Shown: positions 28,690-36,537 of the stretch, piece by piece
Numbering within the stretch: position 1 is the stretch's first letter
How the letters are laid out: the number at the start of each line of letters is the position of its first letter
From: Dokdonella sp.
GTDB taxonomy: Bacteria; Pseudomonadota; Gammaproteobacteria; Xanthomonadales; Rhodanobacteraceae
Assembly (NCBI RefSeq): GCF_017744955.1
Contig: NZ_JAGIAG010000002.1
Location: 620,001 to 684,000 of the forward strand
DNA length: 64,000 nucleotides
Reading direction: 5' to 3'
Notes under the pieces: generated by a model
Told to the model about the DNA's origin: nothing
Databases searched by the model: none
What the model saw: only the letters and a program-made list of their open reading frames with translations
Program-made: the position numbers and the translations under genes

Positions 28690-30198
28690 ATGCCTCGCTC
28701 GCTCGCTTCGTTGTCGATCGTTCCCCTCGTGTTCGCGCTGAACGCCGCGCTCGCCGCCGACGTCGATCCCGCCGTGCGCACGAGCGCAGGGCAGGGCGGA
28801 GACGTCGACGTGCTGATCGTCTTCGCCGACCAGGCGCAGCCGACCCTGGCGCCGCTCGATCCGCGCGCCGACTATCGCGAACGCCGCCGCGCCCTGGTCG
28901 ACGCGCTGCGCGCGCGCGCCGGCGTGCAGCAGGCCGGCGTGCGCGGATGGCTGGCGTCGCGCGGGATCGCCTATCGGCCGTACTGGATCGCGAACCTGAT
29001 ATCGGCGCGACTGGACGCGGACGACATCGACGCGCTGGCGCGTCGCGCCGACGTCGCGCGCATCGCCGCCGATCCGAAGATCGCCGCGCGCCTGCCGCAG
29101 CCGGCGACGTCGGCTGCGGCGCCGACCGCGCCGCAGGGAAGCGCCTGGGGCGTGGAGAAGATCCGGGCGCCGGCGGTCTGGGAGCGCGGCATCACCGGGC
29201 AGGGCGTCGTCATCGGCGGCCAGGACACCGGCTATCAATGGGACCATCCGGCCCTGAAGTCGCAGTACCGCGGCTGGGACGGCAGCGTCGCCGACCACGA
29301 CTACAACTGGCACGACGCCATCCACCAGCCCAATGCGAGCTGCCCGGCCGATTCGCCGGCACCCTGCGACGACTACGGCCACGGCACGCACACGGCGGGC
29401 ACCTTCGCCGGCGGCGACGGCGCGGGCAATCCGATCGGCGTCGCGCCCGGCGCGCGCTGGATCGGCTGCCGCAACATGGACGACGGCGACGGCACGCCGG
29501 CGAGCTACATCGAATGCATGGAATGGCTGCTGGCGCCGACCGACCTGGCCGGGGCGAATCCGGATCCGGATCGCGCGCCGGACGTGGTCAACAACTCGTG
29601 GGGCTGCGTGCCGGAGGAAGGCTGCACGGTCGGCGACGAATTGCAGGTCGCCGTCGACAACCTCGTCGCGGCCGGAGTGTTCTTCGTCGTCTCGGCCGGC
29701 AACGACGGTCCGGGCTGCGGCTCGATCACGACGCCGGCAGCGATCTACGACGCGAGCTTCGTCGTCGGCGCGACGACCACCTCCGACGCGGTGTGGTCGT
29801 CTTCCAGTCGCGGGCCGGTCGCCGGTTCCGCTACGATCCGGCCCGACGTGGTCGCGCCGGGCGTGAGCATTCTTTCCACGTTGCCCGGTGGCGGCTACGG
29901 CACGATGAGCGGAACCAGCATGGCCGGCCCGCACGTGGCCGGCACCGCGGCGCTGATGATGTCGGCCAACCCCTCGCTGCGCGGCCAGCCGGCGCGCCTC
30001 GCCGCCCTGCTGCGGGCGAGCGCGACGACCAGCGGCGTGACCAGCGCGTACAACCCGGGCGGCTGCGGTGGAACGACGATGAGCGACTGGCCGAACCACC
30101 AGGCCGGCTACGGACGCCTCGACGCCGCGGCGGCGGTGCAGGCCGCACTGGATGAAGCGGAACTGGACGTGATCTTCGTGGACGGATTCGATGGCTGA
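28690..30198 (+). CDS. Secreted subtilisin-like (S8) serine protease with IFVDGFD tail
   Basis: The protein has 502 residues. A signal peptide (ALNAALAADVD) and a propeptide with an inhibitor-I9-like shape (VDVLIVFADQ to IARLPQP) come first. The catalytic domain follows, with Asp in VVIGGQDTGYQWDHP, His in YGHGTHTAGTF, the oxyanion Asn in NNSWG or AGNDGPG, and Ser in SGTSMAGPHVAGT. It has extra Cys pairs (CVPEEGC, CGSITT). The C terminus is DVIFVDGFDG, the tail shared with four other exported proteins here. Its last 8 bases overlap the 5'-nucleotidase start. Secreted general protease is the likely role. Confidence 0.93.
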   Translation: MPRSLASLSIVPLVFALNAALAADVDPAVRTSAGQGGDVDVLIVFADQAQPTLAPLDPRADYRERRRALVDALRARAGVQQAGVRGWLASRGIAYRPYWIANLISARLDADDIDALARRADVARIAADPKIAARLPQPATSAAAPTAPQGSAWGVEKIRAPAVWERGITGQGVVIGGQDTGYQWDHPALKSQYRGWDGSVADHDYNWHDAIHQPNASCPADSPAPCDDYGHGTHTAGTFAGGDGAGNPIGVAPGARWIGCRNMDDGDGTPASYIECMEWLLAPTDLAGANPDPDRAPDVVNNSWGCVPEEGCTVGDELQVAVDNLVAAGVFFVVSAGNDGPGCGSITTPAAIYDASFVVGATTTSDAVWSSSSRGPVAGSATIRPDVVAPGVSILSTLPGGGYGTMSGTSMAGPHVAGTAALMMSANPSLRGQPARLAALLRASATTSGVTSAYNPGGCGGTTMSDWPNHQAGYGRLDAAAAVQAALDEAELDVIFVDGFDG

Positions 30199-31123
30199 AA
30201 CGGAACGCACGCGCGCCGACAAGAAACGCGACGGCGACACCCTGGTGGTCGCCATTTCGTCGCGCGCGCTGTTCGACCTCGGCGACAGCCACGAGCTGTT
30301 CGAGCGCGAAGGCGTGGAGGCGTTTGCGCAGCACCAGATCCAGAACGAGAACGAGCTGCTCGCGCCTGGCATCGCCTTCCCGCTGGTGCAGAAGCTGTTG
30401 CGACTCAACCGCGCGCCGCCGGAAGCGCCGCACGTCGAGGTGATCCTGCTTTCGCGCAATTCGGCCGACACCGGCCTGCGCATCTTCAATTCGATCGAAC
30501 ACTACGGTCTCGGCATCGTGCGCGCCGCGTTCACGCGCGGCGAGCCGACCTTGCCCTACGTGCGCGCGTTCGGCGCCGACCTGTTCCTGTCCGCGAACGC
30601 CGACAGCGTCGCCAACGCGCTCGCCGGCGGCATCGCGGCGGCGACGATCCTGCCGTCGAAGGCGCCGCAGCGGTCGTCCGAGCAGTTGCGCATCGCGTTC
30701 GACGGCGACGCCGTGCTGTTCGGCGACGAGTCCGAACGCATCTCGGAGGAGGGCGGCATCGACGCCTTCCATCGCCACGAAGCCGAGCGCGAGCGCGAGC
30801 CGCTGTCCGGCGGTCCGTTCCGCAGCTTTCTCGACGCGCTGCACCGGTTGCAGGCCGCGTTCCCGAGCGAAGCCTCGCCGATCCGCACCGCGCTGGTGAC
30901 GGCGCGTTCGGCGCCGGCGCACAAGCGCGTGATCCTGACCCTGCGCCACTGGGGCGTGCGCATCGACGAAGCGCTGTTCCTCGGCGGCCGGCCGAAGGGA
31001 CCGTTCCTCGAAGCGTTCGGCGCCGACATCTTCTTCGACGACTCGACCGTCAACGTCGAATCCGCGCGCCAGCACGTCGCCACCGGCCACGTGCCGCGGC
31101 GTCCGGCGTCGTCCGACGCATGA
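30191..31123 (+). CDS. 5'-nucleotidase, cytosolic NT5C1-like
   Basis: This 310-residue protein matches the 5'-nucleotidase family Pfam PF06189 (relatives of cytosolic 5'-nucleotidase I). It has LVVAISSRALFDLGDSHE at the start, VEVILLSRNSADTGLRIF near residue 85, RIAFDGDAVLFGDESERI with the acidic phosphatase-like motif near 170, and FGADIFFDDS near the end. It would dephosphorylate nucleoside monophosphates in the cytoplasm. The start overlaps the protease gene by 8 bp and the stop overlaps the next gene by 4 bp, suggesting coupled translation of unrelated functions. Confidence 0.9.
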   Translation: MAETERTRADKKRDGDTLVVAISSRALFDLGDSHELFEREGVEAFAQHQIQNENELLAPGIAFPLVQKLLRLNRAPPEAPHVEVILLSRNSADTGLRIFNSIEHYGLGIVRAAFTRGEPTLPYVRAFGADLFLSANADSVANALAGGIAAATILPSKAPQRSSEQLRIAFDGDAVLFGDESERISEEGGIDAFHRHEAEREREPLSGGPFRSFLDALHRLQAAFPSEASPIRTALVTARSAPAHKRVILTLRHWGVRIDEALFLGGRPKGPFLEAFGADIFFDDSTVNVESARQHVATGHVPRRPASSDA

Positions 31124-31611
31124 GCGAATCGATGCTGACGATCCGCGAGGCGGCCGACGGCGCGCAGCGCGCGCAGGCACTGTTCCGCCGTCGCTTCGGG
31201 CAGGCGCCGCCGGATTTTCCGCACCACGTGCTCGCGTTCCATCGCGGCGGTGACGGATCGGAAGTTGTGGTCTGCTACGTGCACTTCACCGCGATGGGCG
31301 ACATCCTGCTCGGCGGCGGCGCCTGCGTCGACAACCGAGCGATGCGCGACATGGCTCCGGCCACACGTGCCGCGATCCGCGACGCCGGCGGCCTCTATCG
31401 CATGACGCTGGACTGGTCGGTGCGCCACTTCGCGCCGACCTACGCGGCGATCTTCGGCTACTGCGGCGACGCGCTGGCCGAGCGCGTCGACCTGGCCGCC
31501 GGATTCCGGCGCACGCCGCATGCGCATTTGCTGGTCCACTGGACGCGCGCGCTGCCCGGCGCCGAGCAAGCCCGGCTGCTCGCGCAGGCGCACGCGATCG
31601 GGCCGTTCTAG
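31120..31611 (+). CDS. Conserved hypothetical protein, possibly GNAT-like
   Basis: I do not recognise the family of this 163-residue protein. It has no signal peptide or membrane segment. A central beta-strand-like stretch (VVVCYVHFTAMGDILLGGGACV) and the final VDLAAGFRRTPHAHLLVHWTRAL hint at an acetyltransferase-like fold, but no acetyl-CoA loop is evident. It overlaps the 5'-nucleotidase by 4 bp (ATGA) and its stop overlaps the convergent deacetylase gene by 4 bp. Confidence 0.75.
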   Translation: MSESMLTIREAADGAQRAQALFRRRFGQAPPDFPHHVLAFHRGGDGSEVVVCYVHFTAMGDILLGGGACVDNRAMRDMAPATRAAIRDAGGLYRMTLDWSVRHFAPTYAAIFGYCGDALAERVDLAAGFRRTPHAHLLVHWTRALPGAEQARLLAQAHAIGPF

Positions 31612-32426
31612 CCGGCTTCGTCGAGAACGCGCTCGAACGCCTGCGGCGACTTCCAGGCGTCGCCGCAGACGAAGCGCGGCAGCCGCCAGCGGTCGGCGCC
31701 CGTTTCGAGCGGGCGCGGATCGGTGCCGAACGCGGCGCGCAGGCGGTGCTCGTGCGCGTGCCGCGGCAGGTAGTCCTCGACCAGGTAGTCGTTGCTCTCG
31801 CCGTACGGATAGGCGAACAGGCTCGTGCGGTGCGGCGCGCAATGCGCGTCGAGCCAGTCGCTGGCCTGGCGCAGTTGCACGTCGGCGTCGGCGTAGCTGT
31901 CGATCGCGCGGAACGTGCCCTTGCGCTGCTCGCGCTGCGCGGTGAGCGGAAGGGTGGGGTGGTTGTGGTCCCAGCTGTGGCTCTCGATCGCGAGCAGGCC
32001 CTCGGCCTGCGCCGCGGGCCACCATTCGTCGCCCCACCATCCGCGTCCGGCCAGGCAGGTGCGGTCGAGCGTGGCGCGAGCGGCGGGCGAGACGACGACG
32101 AAGCTGGTCGCGTGCGCCGCCGCGCCGGTTTCCGCGACGAAGTCGCGCAGGACGCCGGCGAAGCCGCGCTGCGGTCCATAGGTCGGATGCTCGAGGTCGT
32201 GCCAGTCGAACCAGGAGCCGTCGTCGAAGGTCACGGCGACGGCGTTCTCGACGCTGGCTTGCGGAGCCGCGCCGAGCAGCGCGTCGACGATGCGCGCCAG
32301 CGGTACGATGCGTAGACCGCGGCGATGAATGGCGCGCAGGTCGTGCGCCAATGCGACGTGGTCGTTGTCGGCGTAGTCGTTGCCGGCGACGTTGTTGGAG
32401 TGGTAGGCCAGGACGGGTACTCGCAT
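31608..32426 (-). CDS. Polysaccharide deacetylase family protein
   Basis: The 272-residue product has NodB-like motifs: VLAYHSN at the N terminus, TFDDGSWFDW (metal Asp pair, near residue 70), and ESHSWDHNHPTL (the HxxxH zinc ligands, near 145). SLFAYPYGESNDYLVEDYL is the usual FAYPYG motif. It would remove N-acetyl groups from a glycan such as peptidoglycan or an exopolysaccharide. No signal peptide is seen from the ATG at 32426, and the long frame upstream is a shadow, so its compartment is uncertain. Confidence 0.88.
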   Translation of the reverse strand: MRVPVLAYHSNNVAGNDYADNDHVALAHDLRAIHRRGLRIVPLARIVDALLGAAPQASVENAVAVTFDDGSWFDWHDLEHPTYGPQRGFAGVLRDFVAETGAAAHATSFVVVSPAARATLDRTCLAGRGWWGDEWWPAAQAEGLLAIESHSWDHNHPTLPLTAQREQRKGTFRAIDSYADADVQLRQASDWLDAHCAPHRTSLFAYPYGESNDYLVEDYLPRHAHEHRLRAAFGTDPRPLETGADRWRLPRFVCGDAWKSPQAFERVLDEAG

Positions 32427-32471
32427 CCCCCTAGTATCGCCGCTGTGATTCGAGGTTGGGACATCGTGCGC

Positions 32472-33404
32472 ATGCGCATCAAGGGAGGGCTTTCGCTGAC
32501 TGCGACGCTCGGCTTGGCCGCGGCGATTGGCGGTTGGCTGCTGGTGTCGCGCGAGCGGAGGGTGCGGGCCGAGACGAGCGCGCCGGCCGTCGCCGCGACG
32601 GTGAAGACGGACCCGTCCGACGCACCCGCGCGGGCATCCGATACGCGAGCCGGCGCGAAAACCCCGGCCGCGCCCGACCTGCCGGCGCCGGACGTCCCGG
32701 CCAATCGCGCCATCGAGGCCTTGCGCGCCCTCGCCGAGCAAGGCCGACCCGACGCGATGCGCGAGCTGTCGATGCGCCTGATGTATTGCGCCGGGGCGGA
32801 CTCCGAGCCGGACGAGGAAATCCGCCGCAACGCGCTCAAACGCTTCTACTGGAGGAACGGCCACGAACCGGCGACGGAGCTGGAAATCGGCCAGGTCGCT
32901 GCGGAGGTCGAGGACAGAGCCCGACGGCGCGAAGACTGCACCGGGGTCGATCCCGCACTGCTCGAGAATCGAGTCGCCTGGCTGGAAAAGGCCGCCCGCG
33001 CCGGCGATGCGAGGGCGCGCCTCGACTACGCCAACTGGGGTCTGCACGGCATGGGCAGGGAGGACATCCTCATGCATCCGGACGAGGTCGAGCGGCGCCG
33101 GCAAACCGCTGCCGATCTGCTGCAGCAGGCGCTCGCCGCCGGCGACTGCGACGCCTTGCCGCTGCTGGCGGACGCCTACCGCGGACAGGCCGGGCAGCTG
33201 GACTGGCTGTTCCAGCCGTCTCCGAGCCTGATGATCGCCTACGCCCAAGCGGATCGGCTGCGGCACGGGGAAGACGCCCGCGCCGACATCCAGGCCGCCG
33301 CGCAGGGCGCCGCCGAGAAGCTCGACGCCGCACAGCGGGCGGCCGCACTCCGACAAGGCGAAACGCTGTTCGCGCGCCATTGCCGGGCGCCTTCGCGTAA
33401 CTAG
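32472..33404 (+). CDS. Membrane-anchored Sel1/TPR-like hypothetical protein
   Basis: This 310-residue protein has an N-terminal signal anchor (LSLTATLGLAAAIGGWLLVS), a Pro/Ala-rich linker (about 30-75) and then helical repeats resembling Sel1 units (ALRALAEQGRPDAMRELSMRL, WLEKAARAGDARARLDYANWG, LLQQALAAGDCDALPLLADAY). The conserved Cys are few. It probably sits in the periplasm as a scaffold. ATG at 32472 is used; GTG at 32466 is in frame. Divergent from the deacetylase. Confidence 0.75.
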   Translation: MRIKGGLSLTATLGLAAAIGGWLLVSRERRVRAETSAPAVAATVKTDPSDAPARASDTRAGAKTPAAPDLPAPDVPANRAIEALRALAEQGRPDAMRELSMRLMYCAGADSEPDEEIRRNALKRFYWRNGHEPATELEIGQVAAEVEDRARRREDCTGVDPALLENRVAWLEKAARAGDARARLDYANWGLHGMGREDILMHPDEVERRRQTAADLLQQALAAGDCDALPLLADAYRGQAGQLDWLFQPSPSLMIAYAQADRLRHGEDARADIQAAAQGAAEKLDAAQRAAALRQGETLFARHCRAPSRN

Positions 33405-33471
33405 CGAACATGGCCGCGGCGCAGCGGCAAAGGTACAATGCGGGGCTTTGCCTCCGTCCGGACCCAGGCCC

Positions 33472-34644
33472 ATGCCCGCCACCCCGCTGAACCCCACCGA
33501 TCTCTACGACGTCCGCTCGCTGCTCTCCGAAGAAGAGCGCATGGTGCAGGACACCGTCGCCCGCTTCACCGACGAGCGCGTGCTGCCGATCATCGGCGAT
33601 TGCTTCGACAAGGGACGCTTCCCGACCGAGCTGATTCCGGAAATGGCCGAACTGGGTCTGCTCGGCTCGTCGCTGCCGACCGAATACGGCTGCGCCGGCA
33701 TGAACGGCGTCAGCTACGGCCTGGTCTGCCAGGAACTCGAGCGCGGCGACTCGGGCATCCGCAGCTTCGCCTCGGTGCAGAGTTCGCTGTGCATGTATCC
33801 GATCTACGCCTACGGCAGCGAGGAACAGCGCCAGCGCTGGCTGCCGCAGATGGCGCAGGGCAAGGTGATCGGCTGCTTCGGTCTGACCGAGCCGCACGGC
33901 GGCTCCGATCCGGCCAACATGAAGACCAATGCCAAGCGCGACGGCGCCGACTGGATCCTCAACGGCGCCAAGATGTGGATCACCAACGGCAACCTCGCGC
34001 ACATCGCGATCGTCTGGGCGCAGACCGAGGAAGGCATCCAGGGCTTCATCGTCGAGAAGGACTTCAAGGGCTTCAGCGCGCAGGAAGTGCACAAGAAGAT
34101 GAGCCTGCGCGCGTCGGTCACCAGCGCGTTGTTTTTCGACAACGTGCGCGTGCCGGACGCCAACCGCCTGCCGAACGTGAAGGGCCTGAAGGGACCGCTG
34201 GGCTGCCTGACGCAGGCGCGCTACGGCATCACCTGGGGCCCGATCGGCGCGGCGATCGCCTGCTTCACCGAGACCACCGAATACGCCAAGAACCGCACCC
34301 TGTTCAACCGTCCGATCGCGGCGACGCAGGCGGTGCAGATCAAGCTCGCCGAGATGGCGCGGCGGATCACGCTGGCGCAGCTCCTGTCGCTGCAGCTCGG
34401 CCGCCTCAAGGACGCCGGCACCATGCAGCCGACCCAGGTCAGCCTGGCGAAGTGGAACAACTGCCGCATGGCGATCGACATCGCGCGCGAATGCCGCGAC
34501 ATCCTCGGCGGCGCCGGCATCACCACCGAACACTGTCCGATCCGCCACGCGCTGAATCTCGAGTCGGTCATCACCTACGAGGGCACGGAGACCGTGCACC
34601 AGCTGGTGGTCGGCCGCGAGGTGACGGGAATCAACGCGTTCTGA
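33472..34644 (+). CDS. gcdH: Glutaryl-CoA dehydrogenase (acyl-CoA dehydrogenase family)
   Basis: This 390-residue flavoenzyme oxidises and decarboxylates glutaryl-CoA to crotonyl-CoA in lysine/tryptophan breakdown. It shows CFGLTEPHGGSDPANMKT and WITNGNLAHIAIVWAQT (FAD contacts), the catalytic Glu in ITYEGTETVHQL near residue 370, and GIRSFASVQSSL carrying the Arg that binds the glutarate carboxylate. That Arg distinguishes it from short-chain acyl-CoA dehydrogenases. The ATG at 33472 matches the family start. A -10-like TACAAT at 33434-33439 suggests a short leader. Confidence 0.92.
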   Translation: MPATPLNPTDLYDVRSLLSEEERMVQDTVARFTDERVLPIIGDCFDKGRFPTELIPEMAELGLLGSSLPTEYGCAGMNGVSYGLVCQELERGDSGIRSFASVQSSLCMYPIYAYGSEEQRQRWLPQMAQGKVIGCFGLTEPHGGSDPANMKTNAKRDGADWILNGAKMWITNGNLAHIAIVWAQTEEGIQGFIVEKDFKGFSAQEVHKKMSLRASVTSALFFDNVRVPDANRLPNVKGLKGPLGCLTQARYGITWGPIGAAIACFTETTEYAKNRTLFNRPIAATQAVQIKLAEMARRITLAQLLSLQLGRLKDAGTMQPTQVSLAKWNNCRMAIDIARECRDILGGAGITTEHCPIRHALNLESVITYEGTETVHQLVVGREVTGINAF

Positions 34645-34660
34645 GCCTCGGGAAACCTTC

Positions 34661-35239
34661 GTGCGCACGGTCGCCGCGGTATTCGCGAGCGCGCTGCTGG
34701 CGGCGGCGCTGGTGCTGGTCGCCTATCGATTTCTGATCGGCGACCGGCAATGGCAGCAGCTGAGCGGCGAAGTCTCGGCGCTGAAGGACGAGCAGCAGCG
34801 GATGCGCAAGACGCTCGACGAGTCGCACGAAGCACTGGCCGCTTCCGCCGACGAAGGCAGCCTGCGCATGCGCGAAGACCTGCAAGCGGTCGCCGGCATG
34901 CGCGTGGCGATCGTCGAGTACTACCAGACCAACGGAAAGCTGCCGGCGCAGCAGGCCGACGCGGGCCTGCCCGCACCGGACCGCTATCGCGGCAAGACGC
35001 TGAAGTCCGCGACGGTCGCATCCGACGGCAGCATCGACCTCGTGTTCGATGCGACCTCCGGCGTCGACGGCGGGCGCATCCGCCTCGTCGCGGATACCAC
35101 GCAGGCCGATGCGATGGGCGTGCGCTGGCGCTGCGAGACGACGGACTATCCGCAGATCAAGCGCGTCAGTCCGCTGTGCGAGTACACGCCGAAGACGCCG
35201 AAAATCGCCGGTGCGCCGGCAGCCTCCGACGGTCCTTGA
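34661..35239 (+). CDS. Pilin-like membrane protein lacking a prepilin signal
   Basis: The product has 192 residues from a GTG start. One N-terminal transmembrane helix (FASALLAAALVLVAYRFLI) is followed by a coiled-coil-like segment (LSGEVSALKDEQQRMRKTLDE). Then comes a region very like the globular domain of type IV pilins: AVAGMRVAIVEYYQTNGKLPAQQADAGL, YRGKTLKSATVASDGSIDLVF, and a Cys pair in RCETTDYPQIKRVSPLCEY. The G-F-T-L-[IV]-E prepilin cleavage motif is absent, so it is probably not assembled as a pilus subunit. It follows gcdH by 16 bp; no functional link is evident. Confidence 0.8.
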   Translation: MRTVAAVFASALLAAALVLVAYRFLIGDRQWQQLSGEVSALKDEQQRMRKTLDESHEALAASADEGSLRMREDLQAVAGMRVAIVEYYQTNGKLPAQQADAGLPAPDRYRGKTLKSATVASDGSIDLVFDATSGVDGGRIRLVADTTQADAMGVRWRCETTDYPQIKRVSPLCEYTPKTPKIAGAPAASDGP

Positions 35240-35296
35240 CGCATGTCGCCCGCGCGAGCGGGCGGGGACCGACGAGCCATCTGGAGTGAAGTCATC

Positions 35297-35854
35297 GTGA
35301 GCCTTCCCGACATCCGCATCGAAACCGAGCGCCTGGTCCTGCGCCTGCCGCGCATCGAGGACTTCGAGCGCTACGCGGAGCTGCACGCGAACGAGGAGGC
35401 CGCGCGCTACATCGGCGGCACCGCGCCGCGCGCGGCGGCCTGGCGCAAGTTCCTGCAGATGCCCGGTGCGTGGGCGGTGCAGGGCTTCGCGATGTTCTCG
35501 GTCGAGGAGAAGGCCAGCGGACGCTGGCTCGGACAGATGGGGCCGTGGCGCCCGGAAGGCTGGCCCGGCAACGAGATCGGCTACGCGTTCCACCCGGACG
35601 CCTGGGGCAAGGGCTATGCGCTGGAATCGGCGGTGGCCTCGATCGACTGGGCCTTCGACCACCTCGATTGGAACGAGATCATCCACTGCATCGATCCGGC
35701 CAATCTCGCGTCGCAGAAAGTGGCGCAGCGCCTGGGTTCGACACGCCAGGGGCCGGGCCGATTGCCGGCGCCTTTCCAGGATCATGCGGTCGACGTCTGG
35801 GGCCAGTCGCGCGAGCAGTGGCTGGCCCGGCGCGCGCAGGAGCGCGACGCATGA
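35297..35854 (+). CDS. GNAT-family N-acetyltransferase (RimJ/RimL-like)
   Basis: This 185-residue protein begins IRIETERLVLRLPRIEDFERYAEL, the usual RimJ-like opening. It has a GNAT acetyl-CoA region GYAFHPDAWGKGYALESAVASIDWAFDHL and INP-like CIDPANLASQKVAQRLG. It probably acetylates an amino group of a protein or small molecule; the substrate is unknown. The GTG start at 35297 has GGAG 11 bases upstream; the ATG at 35243 is the alternative. It overlaps the GST gene by 4 bp. Confidence 0.88.
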   Translation: MSLPDIRIETERLVLRLPRIEDFERYAELHANEEAARYIGGTAPRAAAWRKFLQMPGAWAVQGFAMFSVEEKASGRWLGQMGPWRPEGWPGNEIGYAFHPDAWGKGYALESAVASIDWAFDHLDWNEIIHCIDPANLASQKVAQRLGSTRQGPGRLPAPFQDHAVDVWGQSREQWLARRAQERDA

Positions 35855-36492
35855 TCACCGTCTACGGCTATTCGCCTTCCGGCAACTGCCACAAGCTGCG
35901 CATGCTGCTCGGCCACCTCGGGCGTGAGCATCGCTGGGTCGAGACCGACAGCGCGCACGGCGCCACGCGCACGCCGGAGTATCTCGCGAAGAATCCGAAC
36001 GGCCGCGTGCCGATGATCGAACTCGACGACGGCCGCCGCATGGTCGAGTCCAACGCGATCCTCGCCTGGCTCGCCGACGGTACCTCGTACTTCGCCGGCG
36101 ACGCGTGGCAGCGCGCGCAGACGCTGTCGTGGATGTTCTTCGAGCAGTACAGCCACGAACCCTACGTCGCCGTCGCGCGCTTCATCTGCGGCTGGACGCC
36201 GGCCGATTCGCCGCGCCGCGCCGACCTGCCGCGGCTGCGCGAGCGCGGCGATCAGGCGCTGGCGGTGATGGAGCGGCACCTGTCCGCGAACGACTGGTTC
36301 AGCAGCACCGGCTACGGCATCGCCGACATCGCGCTGTTCGGCTACACGCATTGCGCCGCCGACGGCGGCTTCGATCTGGCCGCCTGTCCGCGCGTCGTCG
36401 ACTGGCTCGCGCGCGTGCGCGCGCAGCCAGGCTTCGTGGCGATGCCGCCGATTGCGGCGGAAAATGCCGCCTTGATCGCCCAGTCCGCCTAG
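35851..36492 (+). CDS. Glutathione S-transferase family protein
   Basis: This 213-residue cytoplasmic protein has an N-terminal thioredoxin-like domain (ITVYGYSPSGNCHKLRMLLGHL). It carries the cis-Pro motif GRVPMIELDDG and the glutathione-binding VESNAILAWLA. An all-helical C-terminal domain follows with the capping motif GIADIALFGYTHCA. The N-terminal Ser/Cys (SPSGNC) may be the thiol-activating residue. It conjugates or reduces with glutathione. The ATGA overlap with the acetyltransferase gene indicates a two-gene operon. Confidence 0.92.
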   Translation: MITVYGYSPSGNCHKLRMLLGHLGREHRWVETDSAHGATRTPEYLAKNPNGRVPMIELDDGRRMVESNAILAWLADGTSYFAGDAWQRAQTLSWMFFEQYSHEPYVAVARFICGWTPADSPRRADLPRLRERGDQALAVMERHLSANDWFSSTGYGIADIALFGYTHCAADGGFDLAACPRVVDWLARVRAQPGFVAMPPIAAENAALIAQSA

Positions 36493-36537
36493 CTTCCGAG
36501 CCGACGCTCGATCCCCACTTTCCATCGGCCCTACGCC

